DNA of 64,000 nucleotides from Sparassis latifolia (taxonomy: Eukaryota; Basidiomycota; Agaricomycetes; Polyporales; Sparassidaceae): the NCBI GenBank assembly GCA_018466975.1, contig CM031558.1, positions 744,001 to 808,000 on the forward strand, written 5' to 3'. The first letter of the stretch is position 1, and each line of letters starts with the position of its first letter. The notes under the pieces are model-generated. The model worked only from the letters and a program-made list of their open reading frames with translations. It was not told the DNA's origin and did no database searches. The position numbers and the translations under genes are program-made. This document shows, piece after piece, positions 1 through 10,335 of this stretch.

Positions 1-946
1 AGCATCGAACATGCTGAGCTCTGTCAGTGCATCATCGTCGTCACAGAGAACAAAGCCGGGAACAAAGGACGCGTGCTCATCCAACTCGGCCGATGTTCAA
101 ATGGGGGACTGTGCAGGACGAAGCATCCATGAAAGGAAAGGTTCTACATCTATTCCGCAAGGATCAAGCCATCTCATCTTCCCTATATTGTCGCAGGATG
201 TGGGGGAAGGACGTAGGAGGAGACTCAGAGTCGCTTCATCGGATCTAGAAAAAGGGAACAAAGCGGAAGAAGAGGAGCAGTAAGTGGTTCAGCAGCAACT
301 CAGCGAGAAGAACGTTTGCTCGAAAATATTCTTTTCGCTGAGTTACTACCGAACCTTCAGTGAATCCAACATCATTTCGATTCAAAGCACACACGGATAT
401 ACAGCATTTGGACTTATCTGCGAATGAGTCATGGAGCTGGACCAATTAAGTGCTGTTGATGAAGCTTCTAATATTCTGACACCACATATCAAACTGCCAT
501 ACTGAGAAATGCAACACATAACTATCACGCTGCATAGTGAGTGTGCAAATACCTGTCTGCTTCGTTGATGACCGATTCGCAGGTTGAATCAGTCTTACCG
601 ACGAAACGATCGTTCGTCCAACAATGTGCTGCTTCACTGCCCACGCCACCTGTCGGATGAGAGTGGAGGAGACGGAATGGATGTTCCTGATGGGGGTAGG
701 GTGTTATTAGTCCGTCACTTCGTCGAATATCAGCATATCGTCTTGAAGTGCTGGAAACGTAGACGAGGATTCCATAGAGCGAGAGGCGCTTGAGCTGCGC
801 CTCAACACGAAAATTCTGCAGCTTCCACTGACGGTACGACTCGTTCTTGAACGCTTGCCATCTTTGGCATGTAGAGTCAGGCGGCTAAAACTGAGTCGAT
901 CGCGAGACGCGTGCGAGTCATTCACGTCCTTCTTTTGCCAACCACC
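1..946. other. No recognised gene; upstream region of ILV5
   Basis: Short open frames exist on both strands but none resembles a known family and none shows a convincing exon/intron series. An open stretch at 11-283 (+) is rich in Ser, Lys, Arg and Glu and could be the tail of a gene starting left of the window, but nothing confirms that. The last 300 bases probably hold the ILV5 promoter and 5' UTR; no clear TATA element was seen. Confidence 0.5.
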
Positions 947-2451
947 ATGTCTTCCTTCGCTGTTCGCTCTGCTCAGGCTCTCCGTTCCGCCACTCGCCGT
1001 GTTCCCCGTGCGGCTGCAAAAATTCCAATGTCTGCCCAGACTGCGTCGTACTCCTTGCTCGCGAGGAATGCGATGTCAGTGCCCCGACGTGATGTACCGG
1101 TAAGTAGTGCACCAATACCCGTGTTAGCGGAGCTAATTCACTCCACTTATCAGCTCACGCGTGGAATGAAGACTTTGGACTTTGCTGGCACTAAGGAGGT
1201 CGTCTACGAACGGAGCGACTGGCCCCTTGCCAAGCTCCAGGACTACTTCAAGAACGACACATTCGCTCTTATTGGCTACGGCTCCCAGGGCCATGGTCAG
1301 GGTCTCAATGCGCGCGACAATGGCTTGAACGTCATTGTTGGCGTTCGTGAGGGCGGCGAGAGCTGGAAGCAGGCCGTGGAGGACGGCTGGGTGTGTATGG
1401 ATCTCTCGACTCCGCGGACGGTTTTTGAACAGCTGTCCATGTTAGGTCCCCGGAAAGACCCTCTTCCCGATTGAGGAAGCCATCAGTCGTGGCACCATCA
1501 TTATGGACCTTCTCTCCGACGCTGCCCAGTCGCAAACATGGCCGAAGGTTGCACCGCTGATCACCAAGGGCAAGACGCTCTACTTCTCGCACGGTTTCTC
1601 CATTGTGTACAAGGACGACACGCACGTCATCCCTCCTCCTGACGTCGATGTGATCCTCGTTGCGCCCAAGGGATCTGGCCGGACGGTCCGCACCCTCTTC
1701 AAGGAGGGCCGTGGCATCAACTCCAGTATTGCCGTATGGCAGGACGTGACTGGCAAGGCCAAGGAGAAGGCCGTTGCTATTGGTGTTGCCATCGGCTCCG
1801 GCTACATGTATGAGACGACCTTCGAGAAGGAGGTTTATTCGGACCTGTACGGCGAGCGTGGTGTTGTGCGTATACATAAAATTTGGTTATCGCATGAACA
1901 CCACTGATTGAGTGGGATAGTTGATGGGTGCCATCCAAGGATTGTTCTGTGCGCAGTACAAGGTCCTCCGTGCCAACGGGCACACCCCGTCCGAGGCCTT
2001 CAACGAGACCGTCGAGGAGGCTACCCAGTCGCTCTATCCGCTCATTGGCCAGCACGGGTACGATTGGCTTGGCTGATTACGTTTTATCTCTTATTTTTTC
2101 TTACAGCATGGACTACATGTACAACGCATGTTCGACTACTGCTCGCCGTGGTGCTCTCGATTGGGCGAAGGTCTTCGAGGAGATCAACACTCCCGTTTTT
2201 GAGAGGCTCTATGAGAGCGTCCGCAACGGCACGGAGACACGACGCAGCCTCGAGTTCAATGGCCGTGCGACGTACCGCCAAGACCTCGAGAAGGAGCTCA
2301 AGGAGATTGACGAGCAGGAGATCTGGAGAGCTGGTGCGTGTGCTTCCTACCTCTTTGGGGAGCTCTTTTGGTCCATTGCGTACACGCTGACATTGAAATT
2401 TGTGTCACAGGCAAGGTTGTGCGTTCGCTGCGTCCGGATAACCTATCATAA
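947..2451 (+). CDS. ILV5: Ketol-acid reductoisomerase, mitochondrial (6 exons)
   Basis: Acetohydroxyacid reductoisomerase, the second common step of valine, leucine and isoleucine synthesis: NADPH-dependent isomerisation and reduction of acetolactate or acetohydroxybutyrate in the mitochondrial matrix. Exons read as 947-1099, 1154-1390, 1446-1865, 1921-2057, 2107-2333 and 2411-2451. All introns are GT..AG (49-77 nt) and phases join without a break to 404 residues, close to yeast Ilv5 (395). The first ~50 residues are Ser/Ala/Arg-rich without acidic residues, as in a matrix-targeting peptide. The Rossmann nucleotide-binding loop GYGSQGHGQ is in exon 2. Exon 3 has the family blocks LLSDAAQ, KGKTLYFSHGF and KGSGRTVRTLFKEGRG, and exons 4-5 have NETVEEATQSLYPLIG and CSTTARRGALDW. 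The start ATG follows ACCACC and precedes the targeting peptide. Nothing appears broken. Confidence 0.97.
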
Positions 2452-3357
2452 ATTGTCGGTGTGGTCGGCTGAGGAGGCGTCATATTCAAAAGCATCACGG
2501 TGCACCGCTGGATTGTACTACTTGTTTAGTTCGCAATGCTTCATCTCGCAATCTTTCATAGAAAACGACGCTCTCGTGAAGACGAAGATTTCACACCGAT
2601 CACTGGGGTTTCCGATCGTTAGTGCTTCCTTCGCTGCCGGTGATTTCACGCGCCGTAGGACTGGATGTATCAGTGCGGCTTTCGGAGCTCACACTTTACA
2701 GCGGCATTAGATTGCACCCATCCGTGTTCGAGTGCAGGTCGGTTTCATCGTTGAAAAGACAACATATCTGAGTTGCGCCTACTGCGTCTTGCCATTAATT
2801 CATGCGATGCGTTCTCTTCTGATCGATCTATGTTCGCAATCACGATCCTGTTGCACTTCGCGCAGTCTAGGAATTGGCGGAACCCAATTTGTGTACGCGG
2901 TCTGAAGAACCAGTAGGTTGATCTCAATATATCGTTTGGTACGCGAGTACTACTCATCTTCAATGAGAGTGCTATTATTCAACCCAGGTTGGAATATTTT
3001 TATCCAAGCACTGTGGTTAGCTTCCATGTATTGGAGTTCGTTCTCTCCCGTGTGGACTACCTTGTCTGCCAAGGCTATCTCTATCACTTTGTCTATTGGG
3101 CGTCTTAGATAGATGTCCACTACATGTCTCAGCTAAATCCATTCCGAGTTACTCATCCCATCTGTTTCACGTTCTTCGATCTCAAGGTGTGGAACGCAAG
3201 TGCATGGCTCATTGCCTCCTTATTGCGCACGGCAGAATCATGAATTCAGGGTAGTAAGCATATTCCATTAGATTTGCTGCGTCGAGATTCGCTGCAAACT
3301 CCACGCTTCTCAGACCTACAGGAAATACAGATATAGCATTCACAATTTGTTCCGAAC
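2452..3357. other. Intergenic, no gene seen
   Basis: This lies between the 3' ends of ILV5 (+) and the hydrolase (-), so it should carry both 3' UTRs. Only short scattered open frames are present, and none was recognised. Confidence 0.6.
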
Positions 3358-4558
3358 CTATACCATAGCCTCGAGATAAATCGCCAACGCCTTGCTGGGG
3401 TCATCCCAGTGTATCTAAACGACCGTCAACCGCTGGATAATATTTTCCGTAGCAGAGTGCACTCACTAGGTGGTTTACACCCTCTGTCGTCTTGAAATTG
3501 ACGAAGCCCCACCATGGGCGGCGTCCTCATCCTGCATTGTCCACCACGCCAGGATACAAGTTGAAAGGGTAGAATCCCCAACCACTGCCCAGACTCTCAT
3601 CTTCGGCACCCCCGCCCTCGTCGCACGATCAAGGCACGCCTTGCGGAAAGCCACCAGATGCTGCGGCATCGAGAGGAATAAATTCGGACCCTCAAATACG
3701 TTGTCGTCAATGAGCTCTGCGATGTCCTCCATGGTCATGCTGTATATCGTGGGCCGGCGGAATAGGCTGGGTGCGGCGAGCGACAGGAGTTTCGGGTCGC
3801 GCTTCGACAAGTCGCCGTGATTGAAATAGGCGGTGGCCCACGAGCAGTGGAAGAGGTTTTTCTCGCGGTCAGGGATTGTGGGATCGGGAAATGAGAGCCA
3901 GCATCCTTCCGTTAAGGGGAAGCCGATGGCCATGGATGGTGGCTCTGAATATCCATGGTTATGAGTTCCCGTCTTGAGCGCATGGAAGATGTTCCACTTA
4001 CCATCTATTATTAAAGCCCGGAGGTACCTCGCGAGGCGGGACTGCACCTCGGAGGGCAGCTTATCCAAGTTAGCAATGGCAGAGAGCGTCACGGTGTTAC
4101 CAGCGGACCACCCAAGGAGGCCCACACCACCTCCCTTGCCCTCCTCGGAAATCGGCGGAATGTCGTGCTGTAGGATGAAGGCGTCGATGAAGTTGGCGAC
4201 CTCGATGCCGCGGGCGGTGAGGAATGCCTCTTTCACCTCCTCTGTGCCACCCGTGGCTAGAACGGCGAGGTCAGCTGGGGCGAAGGGTGTCGAGGGCGCA
4301 TAGCCGCGGCGATTTATGGCTACGATGCGCAGGCCGGCTTCAAGACCGAGCGCCTGCACTTTCTTGTAGAGCCCTGTTGTGCAGAGATCAAATTGGGCAT
4401 CTTTGCCCACGGGAAATGAAAGACCTACGACCGTTGAATCCCAAGCCATGTACGACGAAGAGTGTCATATAAGGAGCGGTGGATTCTGTGATCTTGGGGA
4501 CACCGCTGTCATAATAGTACAGCTCTACGCCGTCACTGTTAACCACAAGAGAGGGCAT
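3358..4558 (-). pseudogene. Alpha/beta hydrolase, 4 exons, with a 1-nt frameshift (copy A)
   Basis: Alpha/beta-hydrolase fold protein of unknown substrate. Exons on the minus strand are 4558-4429, 4373-4002, 3944-3467 and 3414-3358; introns are 55, 57 and 52 nt, all GT..AG. Visible landmarks are the HG oxyanion region near the end of exon 1, the nucleophile elbow GWSAGN in exon 2, an acidic-residue region after MRVWAVVGDS, and the likely catalytic His in NHL-IHWDDP across the last intron. Exon lengths match the second copy at 14.56/19.11 kb: exon 1 is 130 nt in both. In exon 3 one base is missing in a C-run on the + strand (about 3505-3515) relative to that copy. Without the base the frame ends early; with it the total is 346 codons including stop. 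This could be a real loss or an assembly error in a homopolymer. Confidence is high in the family, moderate in pseudogene status. Confidence 0.85.
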
Positions 4559-5484
4559 TACTGGAGCCTCGATTAGCGGGAGATTGTCACAAGAACGGAG
4601 TGGAATGGCGTAGAGGTACAAACAGCAAGCCCAATTGCCTCGATATACCGTGCCGTTGAATTGTACTTGTCTTGAGCCATATTGGAAGGTAGGTTGCTCC
4701 AGAAGACGTGGAATCGCAGGTTAGGCAATGGAAGCGAAGGCGGCGTGACGTCCTACTCCGATTGAGTATGCTGCCTTTCGATGGAGCTAGCCTAGCAGTG
4801 GCAGTCGCAGCAGAAATGGATGGCATTAGATCTGAGAACGGGAGCGCGCACGCACTCATATGGTGGTATGTATGCTAACCCCAGGTGCCACACTGTTTTT
4901 TCCGAGACGTCAGGTCCTAGGCGGTAGCTTAGATTTCCATCTACACGCCGCCGTTCTGAGCCATGGCAAATTGAGAAAGTTTCCTCCGCGCCTTTTTCAG
5001 CCTGTGTGAGGGTGTTCATTGCCGTTACGGGCAGCTTGAAAATTGACACTCGACTCACTTACGTAGCTGTGGGGGAGGTACGATGCACGAGATCGGAGTG
5101 TGCCAGATATTGACAAAATTTTGAAAGTTCAGCCACTGTGAACTTGATGTGCATGACCACATATCGTACTACGGCCCAGAGACAAAGTCACGGTATCGCA
5201 GGTCAACTGGTATATGAAAGTATGAACGCTGCGTAAGTACTTGCCTCGCGGAGACAAAGCCGTCCTCACCTTTCCACCACCATATTAGCGACCTATCAGT
5301 GCTTGTCGGAGGCGTGATCACCAATGAGATTTGAGACGCGAGGTGTATCTCTCTTATTGATGAAGGGCGCAGTGCCGCAGATACGACGGCGGGATGCAGG
5401 AAAATATTGCACGGACGATACGTTCACTGGGACAAGAATGGTTTTGTCACCATCCCAGCAAGGTCGCGCTCGTCGTTTCGAGAG
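4559..5484. other. Upstream region of hydrolase copy A; no gene seen
   Basis: The first ~60 bases upstream of the hydrolase start resemble the corresponding stretch upstream of the second copy at 14.5 kb, so the duplication includes some promoter sequence. The rest holds only short unrecognised open frames. Confidence 0.5.
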
Positions 5485-6595
5485 ACGATTACCGAGCAAG
5501 GATGATTAGGAAGGAGGGAGCCCCAGATTCGCACTCCAGAACCCCCTCCTTCCGACTCACCGCCTGCGCGCCCTCCTACAGCCTCTGCAGAATCAGAGAC
5601 ATATGAGCAAGGGGGCGAAGGTGACGACAAAGCACGTACCTCGCCGGGTCGCCGGGCGGCCGGGCGGTGGGTCGGTCTTGCGGCGCTGCACTTGGAAAAA
5701 GAAGCGAGTCAGTCGAGGTGGTCCTCCGCCGGGGCCTGGAGGTCATCGGGGTGAAAAGTGATCAGGCCCTCGCTCGTCCCCCCGGCTCCTCCAGCGCCCA
5801 TCGCACAGTGCCAGCCAAGGAACCTGTGGGCTGGCCTCGTTAGCGTCTGTGGGCAGTAATAAGAGAGGACGAGAGCTTCGTCACCGTCGGCAAGGTCGGG
5901 CGCGGGGTGATCAGGCTCGCGCTCGACCTCTCCCCTCCCACTAGCGTCTTTTCCTTCGCCCGCCTCCGAGTCGGTAGCGTTGAGCTCTTCGTCGGGTACC
6001 AGGGACGAGAGCCTGAGGGCAAATGCGCAAATGCTTCTTAGACCCGGCGAGAGACGATCACCGAGCAAGGATGATTAGGAAGGAGGGAGCCCCAGATTCG
6101 CAATCCAGAACTCCCTCCTTCCGACCCACCGCCCGCGCGCCCCTACTCCCTCTGCAGAATCAGAGACATATGAGCAAGGGGGCGAAGGCGACGACGAAAC
6201 ACGTACCTCGCCGGGTCGTCGGGCGCCCAGGCGGTGGGCCGGTCTTGCGGCGCTGCGTTCGGGAAAGAGAGGCGAGTCAGTCGGGGGCTCGGAGGTCATT
6301 GGGGTGATCAGGCCCTCGCTCGGCCCCCTACTTTTCCGGTGTCCGTCGTACGGTGCCAGCCGAGGAACCTGGGGGCTGGCCTCGTTAGCGTCTGTGGGCG
6401 GCGATGAGAGAGGACGAGGGCTGCGTCACCGTCGGCAAGGGCGGGCGCGGGGTGAGCAGGCCCGCGCTCGGCCTGTCCCCTCCCACTTGCGCTTTCTTCC
6501 GCCCGTCTCCGTAGCGTTGAGCTCTTCGTCGGGCACCGGGGACGAGAGCCTGGGGGCAAGTCTCGTCAGCCCGCGTCGACTTCGATAAGAGCAGG
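5485..6595. repeat. Imperfect tandem duplication, two units of about 0.55 kb
   Basis: The stretch starting near 5485 (GAGAGACGATTACCGAGCAA) recurs near 6050 (GAGAGACGATCACCGAGCAA). The two copies run in parallel for about 550 bp with scattered substitutions and small indels. Shared landmarks are the block around AGCAAGGGGGCGAAGG, the block CTGGCCTCGTTAGCGTCTGT, and the block encoding PDEELNAT on the minus strand. It overlaps the probable 3' exons of the minus-strand hypothetical gene and so would duplicate exons. Confidence 0.85.
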
Positions 6596-7774
6596 AACGA
6601 GAAAGAGAGGGAGAGGGAGAGGGAGAAGACGGAGGATGGATAGTTACCGCCGCCGCCGCCGAGTTCCCGGGGGTGATCAGGCCCTCCCTCGACGAACGGC
6701 GGTTCAGCCAGGTCTTCACCGCGGGCTTGTCCTCACGTCCTCGTCGCGCCGCTCGACCTACGGAACGCGGGAAGAGTAGGTTTTCAGCAGTACGTCCGAG
6801 GCGAGGGGGACGGAGGAAGTAGAGATGGCCCGGCGCGCGCGGGTACACCGTCGAGGTCGTCGGGGTCATGACTCCCTCGCCCGACGGGGTACTCGCACGC
6901 GGGGCCTTACCTGCGCTCCTGGGAGTCTTGGTGACCAACGCGCGCGCACGTTGAGGGTGTCCGGCGGATCTGCAAAGTTAGTGGAAGGGGCGTGCAAGGG
7001 AAAATTAATAGCATGGTGAAGGGGAAAAAAGCATAAGAGGAAGCATAGAAGCATGAGGCATAATCGAATGGTGATCGCGTCGTCAGTTTCGTTGGCTGAG
7101 ACGCAGCCACGGCGAAGAAAAAATAGAGAAGGAAACGACGCAGAACGATAGCGCGTGAGCCATGCGGTATAAGACCAAGCTCGGGTTATTTTAGAGTGCA
7201 CACTTCCGCACAAGGGCCTAGTAGCAACCGGTGCGAGGACTGACGAGCCCTTCATACCCGCTGTACTTTGGGGGAAACACCGCCTGATGGTGCAAAACCA
7301 GCCCATCAATAAGAGAGACGCTGCATAAGAGAGACGACGCACCCGACCCATGGCCTGGGCCTGGGGGACGGTGATGAGGTCGAGCTGAGAGAAGGTGACG
7401 CCGTGGACGTGCACCCATCCGTCGGCGCGCTCTACCCTGATGGGACCGCGCTGCTCCTCGTCCCAGGGCATGCTCTGCTGGCGCTTCTCCGGCTTGCGCC
7501 AGAACTCGGGGCTAAACACGCGCGTGATCTTCCTCGATGGGCGCGGGGTGGCGCGCATGGAGGGGTAGACGGCGGCGTCGCGGTAGACGCGGGTGCTGTC
7601 GAGGAAGGGGGAGAGGTCCGCGGGGAGCCAGACGTGCATGTCGTTGCACCATTCCCACCCGAGCGGGCACGGAGGCACGTCGGGGTTGGTGAAGTCGGAC
7701 AAGTCTGGGATCGCCGGGGAGTATGGGGGCGAGGAGCGGCCGCTGAGGAGAGAGGCTAGGGTGGGTGAAATCAT
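5709..7774 (-). CDS. Hypothetical protein; first exon clear, downstream exons repetitive and unresolved
   Basis: The first exon is convincing: ATG at 7774 and 144 codons in phase to 7343, followed by a GTGCGT donor. It encodes a globular-looking region with PPCPLGWEWCNDMHVW and FSPEFWRKPEKRQQSMPWDE. No family was recognised. Downstream, within a GC-rich tandem duplication, several open minus-strand stretches share a short repeat of the form [R/S/A]EGLITP (near 6865 as GEGVMTP, 6685, 6315 and 5765). They also share an acidic block containing PDEELNAT in both duplicated units (around 6520 and 5985). I read these as duplicated exons of one repetitive protein, but splice sites between them were not resolved and the 3' end is uncertain; 5709 is only the end of the last open stretch. 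The opposite strand is also open over part of the first exon, as expected at this GC content. Confidence 0.4.
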
Positions 7775-8590
7775 TTTGGTAGGTATATGCGTCAAGGATA
7801 CACTGCAGGAATTGTGGATTCGCGTGCAGGGCAAGATGCGAGATGGAGGGGATAGGTAGGGAAGAGAGACGAGGGAGACGCGGGCTTTAAAGGCGGCTGA
7901 TGCGTTTTGATTCGGACGTCATGCCAGCAGGCGGAAGCATGTCTGACGCGCGGATCGTCTGCGTGGTCGGTCAAGTGTGAGACGCCATTGAACAGGGCGC
8001 AGGGGAGCCATGCGATAGGGAAGCGTCTGTGAAGAGCGTTTAGGGAGAGGTGCGCGGTGGTCCCAGACACGAGGCAGTCGCGACCGAAACGCGACGCGGT
8101 CACGCGCTTCTCCGTCGAAGCACGTGCTCAATCTATGCCGTCATAACGGGCCTTCATCGCAGCGGGCCAAATTAATGTGTGACGAGGACAGGACAGACAC
8201 GATGCATCGAGGAAATGTGCGTCGAGTCCTGCAGGGTGTCCGTGTCACCGTCTGCTGCTCGCAGAGTCGGGCGGGGTGGTCCGCCGACGGTGCTGCCGCC
8301 GTGCTTACGAAAGCAGACGACGCTCTCCACACGGCTCCGCCCTCTGCGCAGTCCTCTTCCGCACACTGCTTTCACTGCTTTACGAGCGCACATATACGAC
8401 CTCATCTCTCCTGCTCCATCCACATCTACCGTTCTGATTCCTATCCTTGTCGTGCGATAACTGCGTGACACAGCCTTACGATTCTCTTGCCACGACGCAC
8501 TCACTGCTCTGAGCTGCATTTCACGACCATCGCCTTCACCCTCCACCCTATCGTCCTCCACGAGCTCACATCGCATCTATCCACACCAGC
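7775..8590. other. Divergent intergenic region (about 0.8 kb)
   Basis: It separates the minus-strand hypothetical gene from the plus-strand membrane-protein gene, so it likely contains two promoters. C-rich and pyrimidine-rich stretches precede the ATG at 8591, as is common upstream of highly expressed fungal genes. No coding exon was recognised. Confidence 0.6.
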
Positions 8591-10089
8591 ATGGCTCTCC
8601 TAGACTCCATACAAAACGCACTTGCCCGCGTCCTTCCCGACAAGAAACCCTCGCTCGGCATGCAGGCCTCGTCCACCGGTATCGGCAACGGCGGCATGGT
8701 TCCCTTTGTCGACGACGTGAGTCTTCGTCCTTCCTACTTCCCTCTCTAGTCCGGCGGTGCTGCTGGCGGGCACGAGCACCCTATCACAGCGTGCGCAGCC
8801 GCCTTACGTAAGGTTCATGTTCTTGCTCCTCGTCCTTCTGCTCCATGGCGGCGACCCAGACCGCTGGCTATCTCGTCTTCCTCCTCTTCATCCCCGTCCT
8901 CTCCACCATATGGATATGGGTCCGCGTCCCATTTCCAGACTCGCGCGCCCCCGCTAATCCTCATTCCAGATGATCGTCTCCAAACCCGCCATCGTCTTCC
9001 ACGCGTCCCAGTCCTTCTTCAATTTCCTCGCCATGTGCTGTTATGCCAGCGTCGCCGCCTTCCAGGCTCATTGGAAGATCGGGCCCTGTACGTCTGCTCC
9101 TCCTTTGACGTGCATCGGTTACTGACGCCCTGCGCAGCGGGCCTGTCCGGATTTGCCGTGTTCATCTCTGTGGTCGGCATTCTCTTCCCGCTCTTCCTCT
9201 TGTTGGTTCCCGTCGTGTACGAAAAGTACAACAAGGGCGCGCGCCTCGCCCGCGCGATGGCCGAGCCGCGCGTCAGCTTCATCTTCACCGGATCGGGCGT
9301 CGCCGTGAGCCTGCTCATTTCGTGCGTTTCCTGTCCGTGACCGCGCGCCCAGTTTCCCCGCTGACGGCCGCCCAGGTTTATTGTAACGATCTCGGCGTGG
9401 ACGGAGCCTGGATGCAAGGACGCGCTCAAGGATCCGCACGCGAGTCTCGGGAGCAGCTTCCGGTCGGGTCTGGGCGGCTGGTGCAGCACCAAGAAGGCGG
9501 CTGCGATCTTTTTTTGGCTCGCGTTCGGTGCGTCCTTGTCTGTGCTTTGTGCTACGCGTCGCGCGCTGACACGCGATGTGCAGGATTTTGGGTCGCGTCG
9601 TTCGTGCTGACGGTCCTCAACTGGCGCAACGGCAAGTTGACGCGGCCGCGCGACCCGCCGTTCACGGTCCCGATGGACATGGACGGCGACGGGCAGATGG
9701 ACACGGGGTACGACGATGAAGATTCCAACTACGCCACGTCTGTGAACAAGCCCGCGGGGACGGTCGAGGGCGCGGATGCCACGCAGTCGCCGTTTGCGGA
9801 CACGTACGCGCCGAGGACGGGATACGGGCGTGGGAGCGCGTTCCCGAGCGTGCCGAACGTGGGCGCGGGGCAGGGGCAGCAGCAGCCGCGGCCGAGCATC
9901 GACGCGTACGGGGCGTTTTCTGACCCGGCGCCGACCGGGTTCGGAGCGGGCGAGGAGGAAATGGAGACGCCGCGGGTGAGTAGGACGATGCAGTACGCGG
10001 ACCCGTACGCGGCGGTGCGCTCGTCGGTCGCGGGGTCGACTGGCTCTGCGCCGCCGGGGTACTCGACGTACAACAACGGGTATCCATGA
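8591..10089 (+). CDS. MARVEL-like integral membrane protein (6 exons)
   Basis: Predicted multi-pass membrane protein. Exons are 8591-8716, 8861-8920, 8970-9087, 9138-9321, 9376-9527 and 9584-10089, all phases consistent, 381 residues. Exon 2 is exactly 60 nt in phase 0 and encodes one hydrophobic helix (GYLVFLLLFIPVLSTIWIW). Skipping it also keeps the frame and gives 361 residues with one helix fewer, so I include it on hydropathy alone. Other hydrophobic segments start at FNFLAMCCYASV, FAVFISVVGILFPLFLLL, VSFIFTGSGVAVSLLIS and AAIFFWLAFGFWVASF. The C-terminal ~150 residues are hydrophilic, rich in Gly, Pro, Ser and Tyr, and likely cytosolic. The overall plan resembles MARVEL-domain proteins of the fungal plasma membrane; the specific function is unknown. 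Confidence 0.8.
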
Positions 10090-10335
10090 GCGGTGCGGTT
10101 TCGCTGTAGTAATGACCGGAACGACGGCCTCGATTTTTTCACGTCGATTATATATTCTGATTTCTGTTTGTTTTCACTTGGTGCTCCTGTACGGCCGTGC
10201 GCTAATTTATGCAGCGTGTCTCACTGTACAGTAGTAGTACATGCAATCCCACTGCGTGCATCGCAGGCGTTGAGTAGTTCGCGGCGCGCTGTTTGTGCGT
10301 GTTTACCGGCAGTTTGACTGGGACCACACAGCAAT

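Noticed and set aside
1332..1877. Minus-strand 181-codon ORF opposite ILV5
   Set aside because: It is the shadow of a strongly conserved plus-strand gene whose exons account for the sequence.
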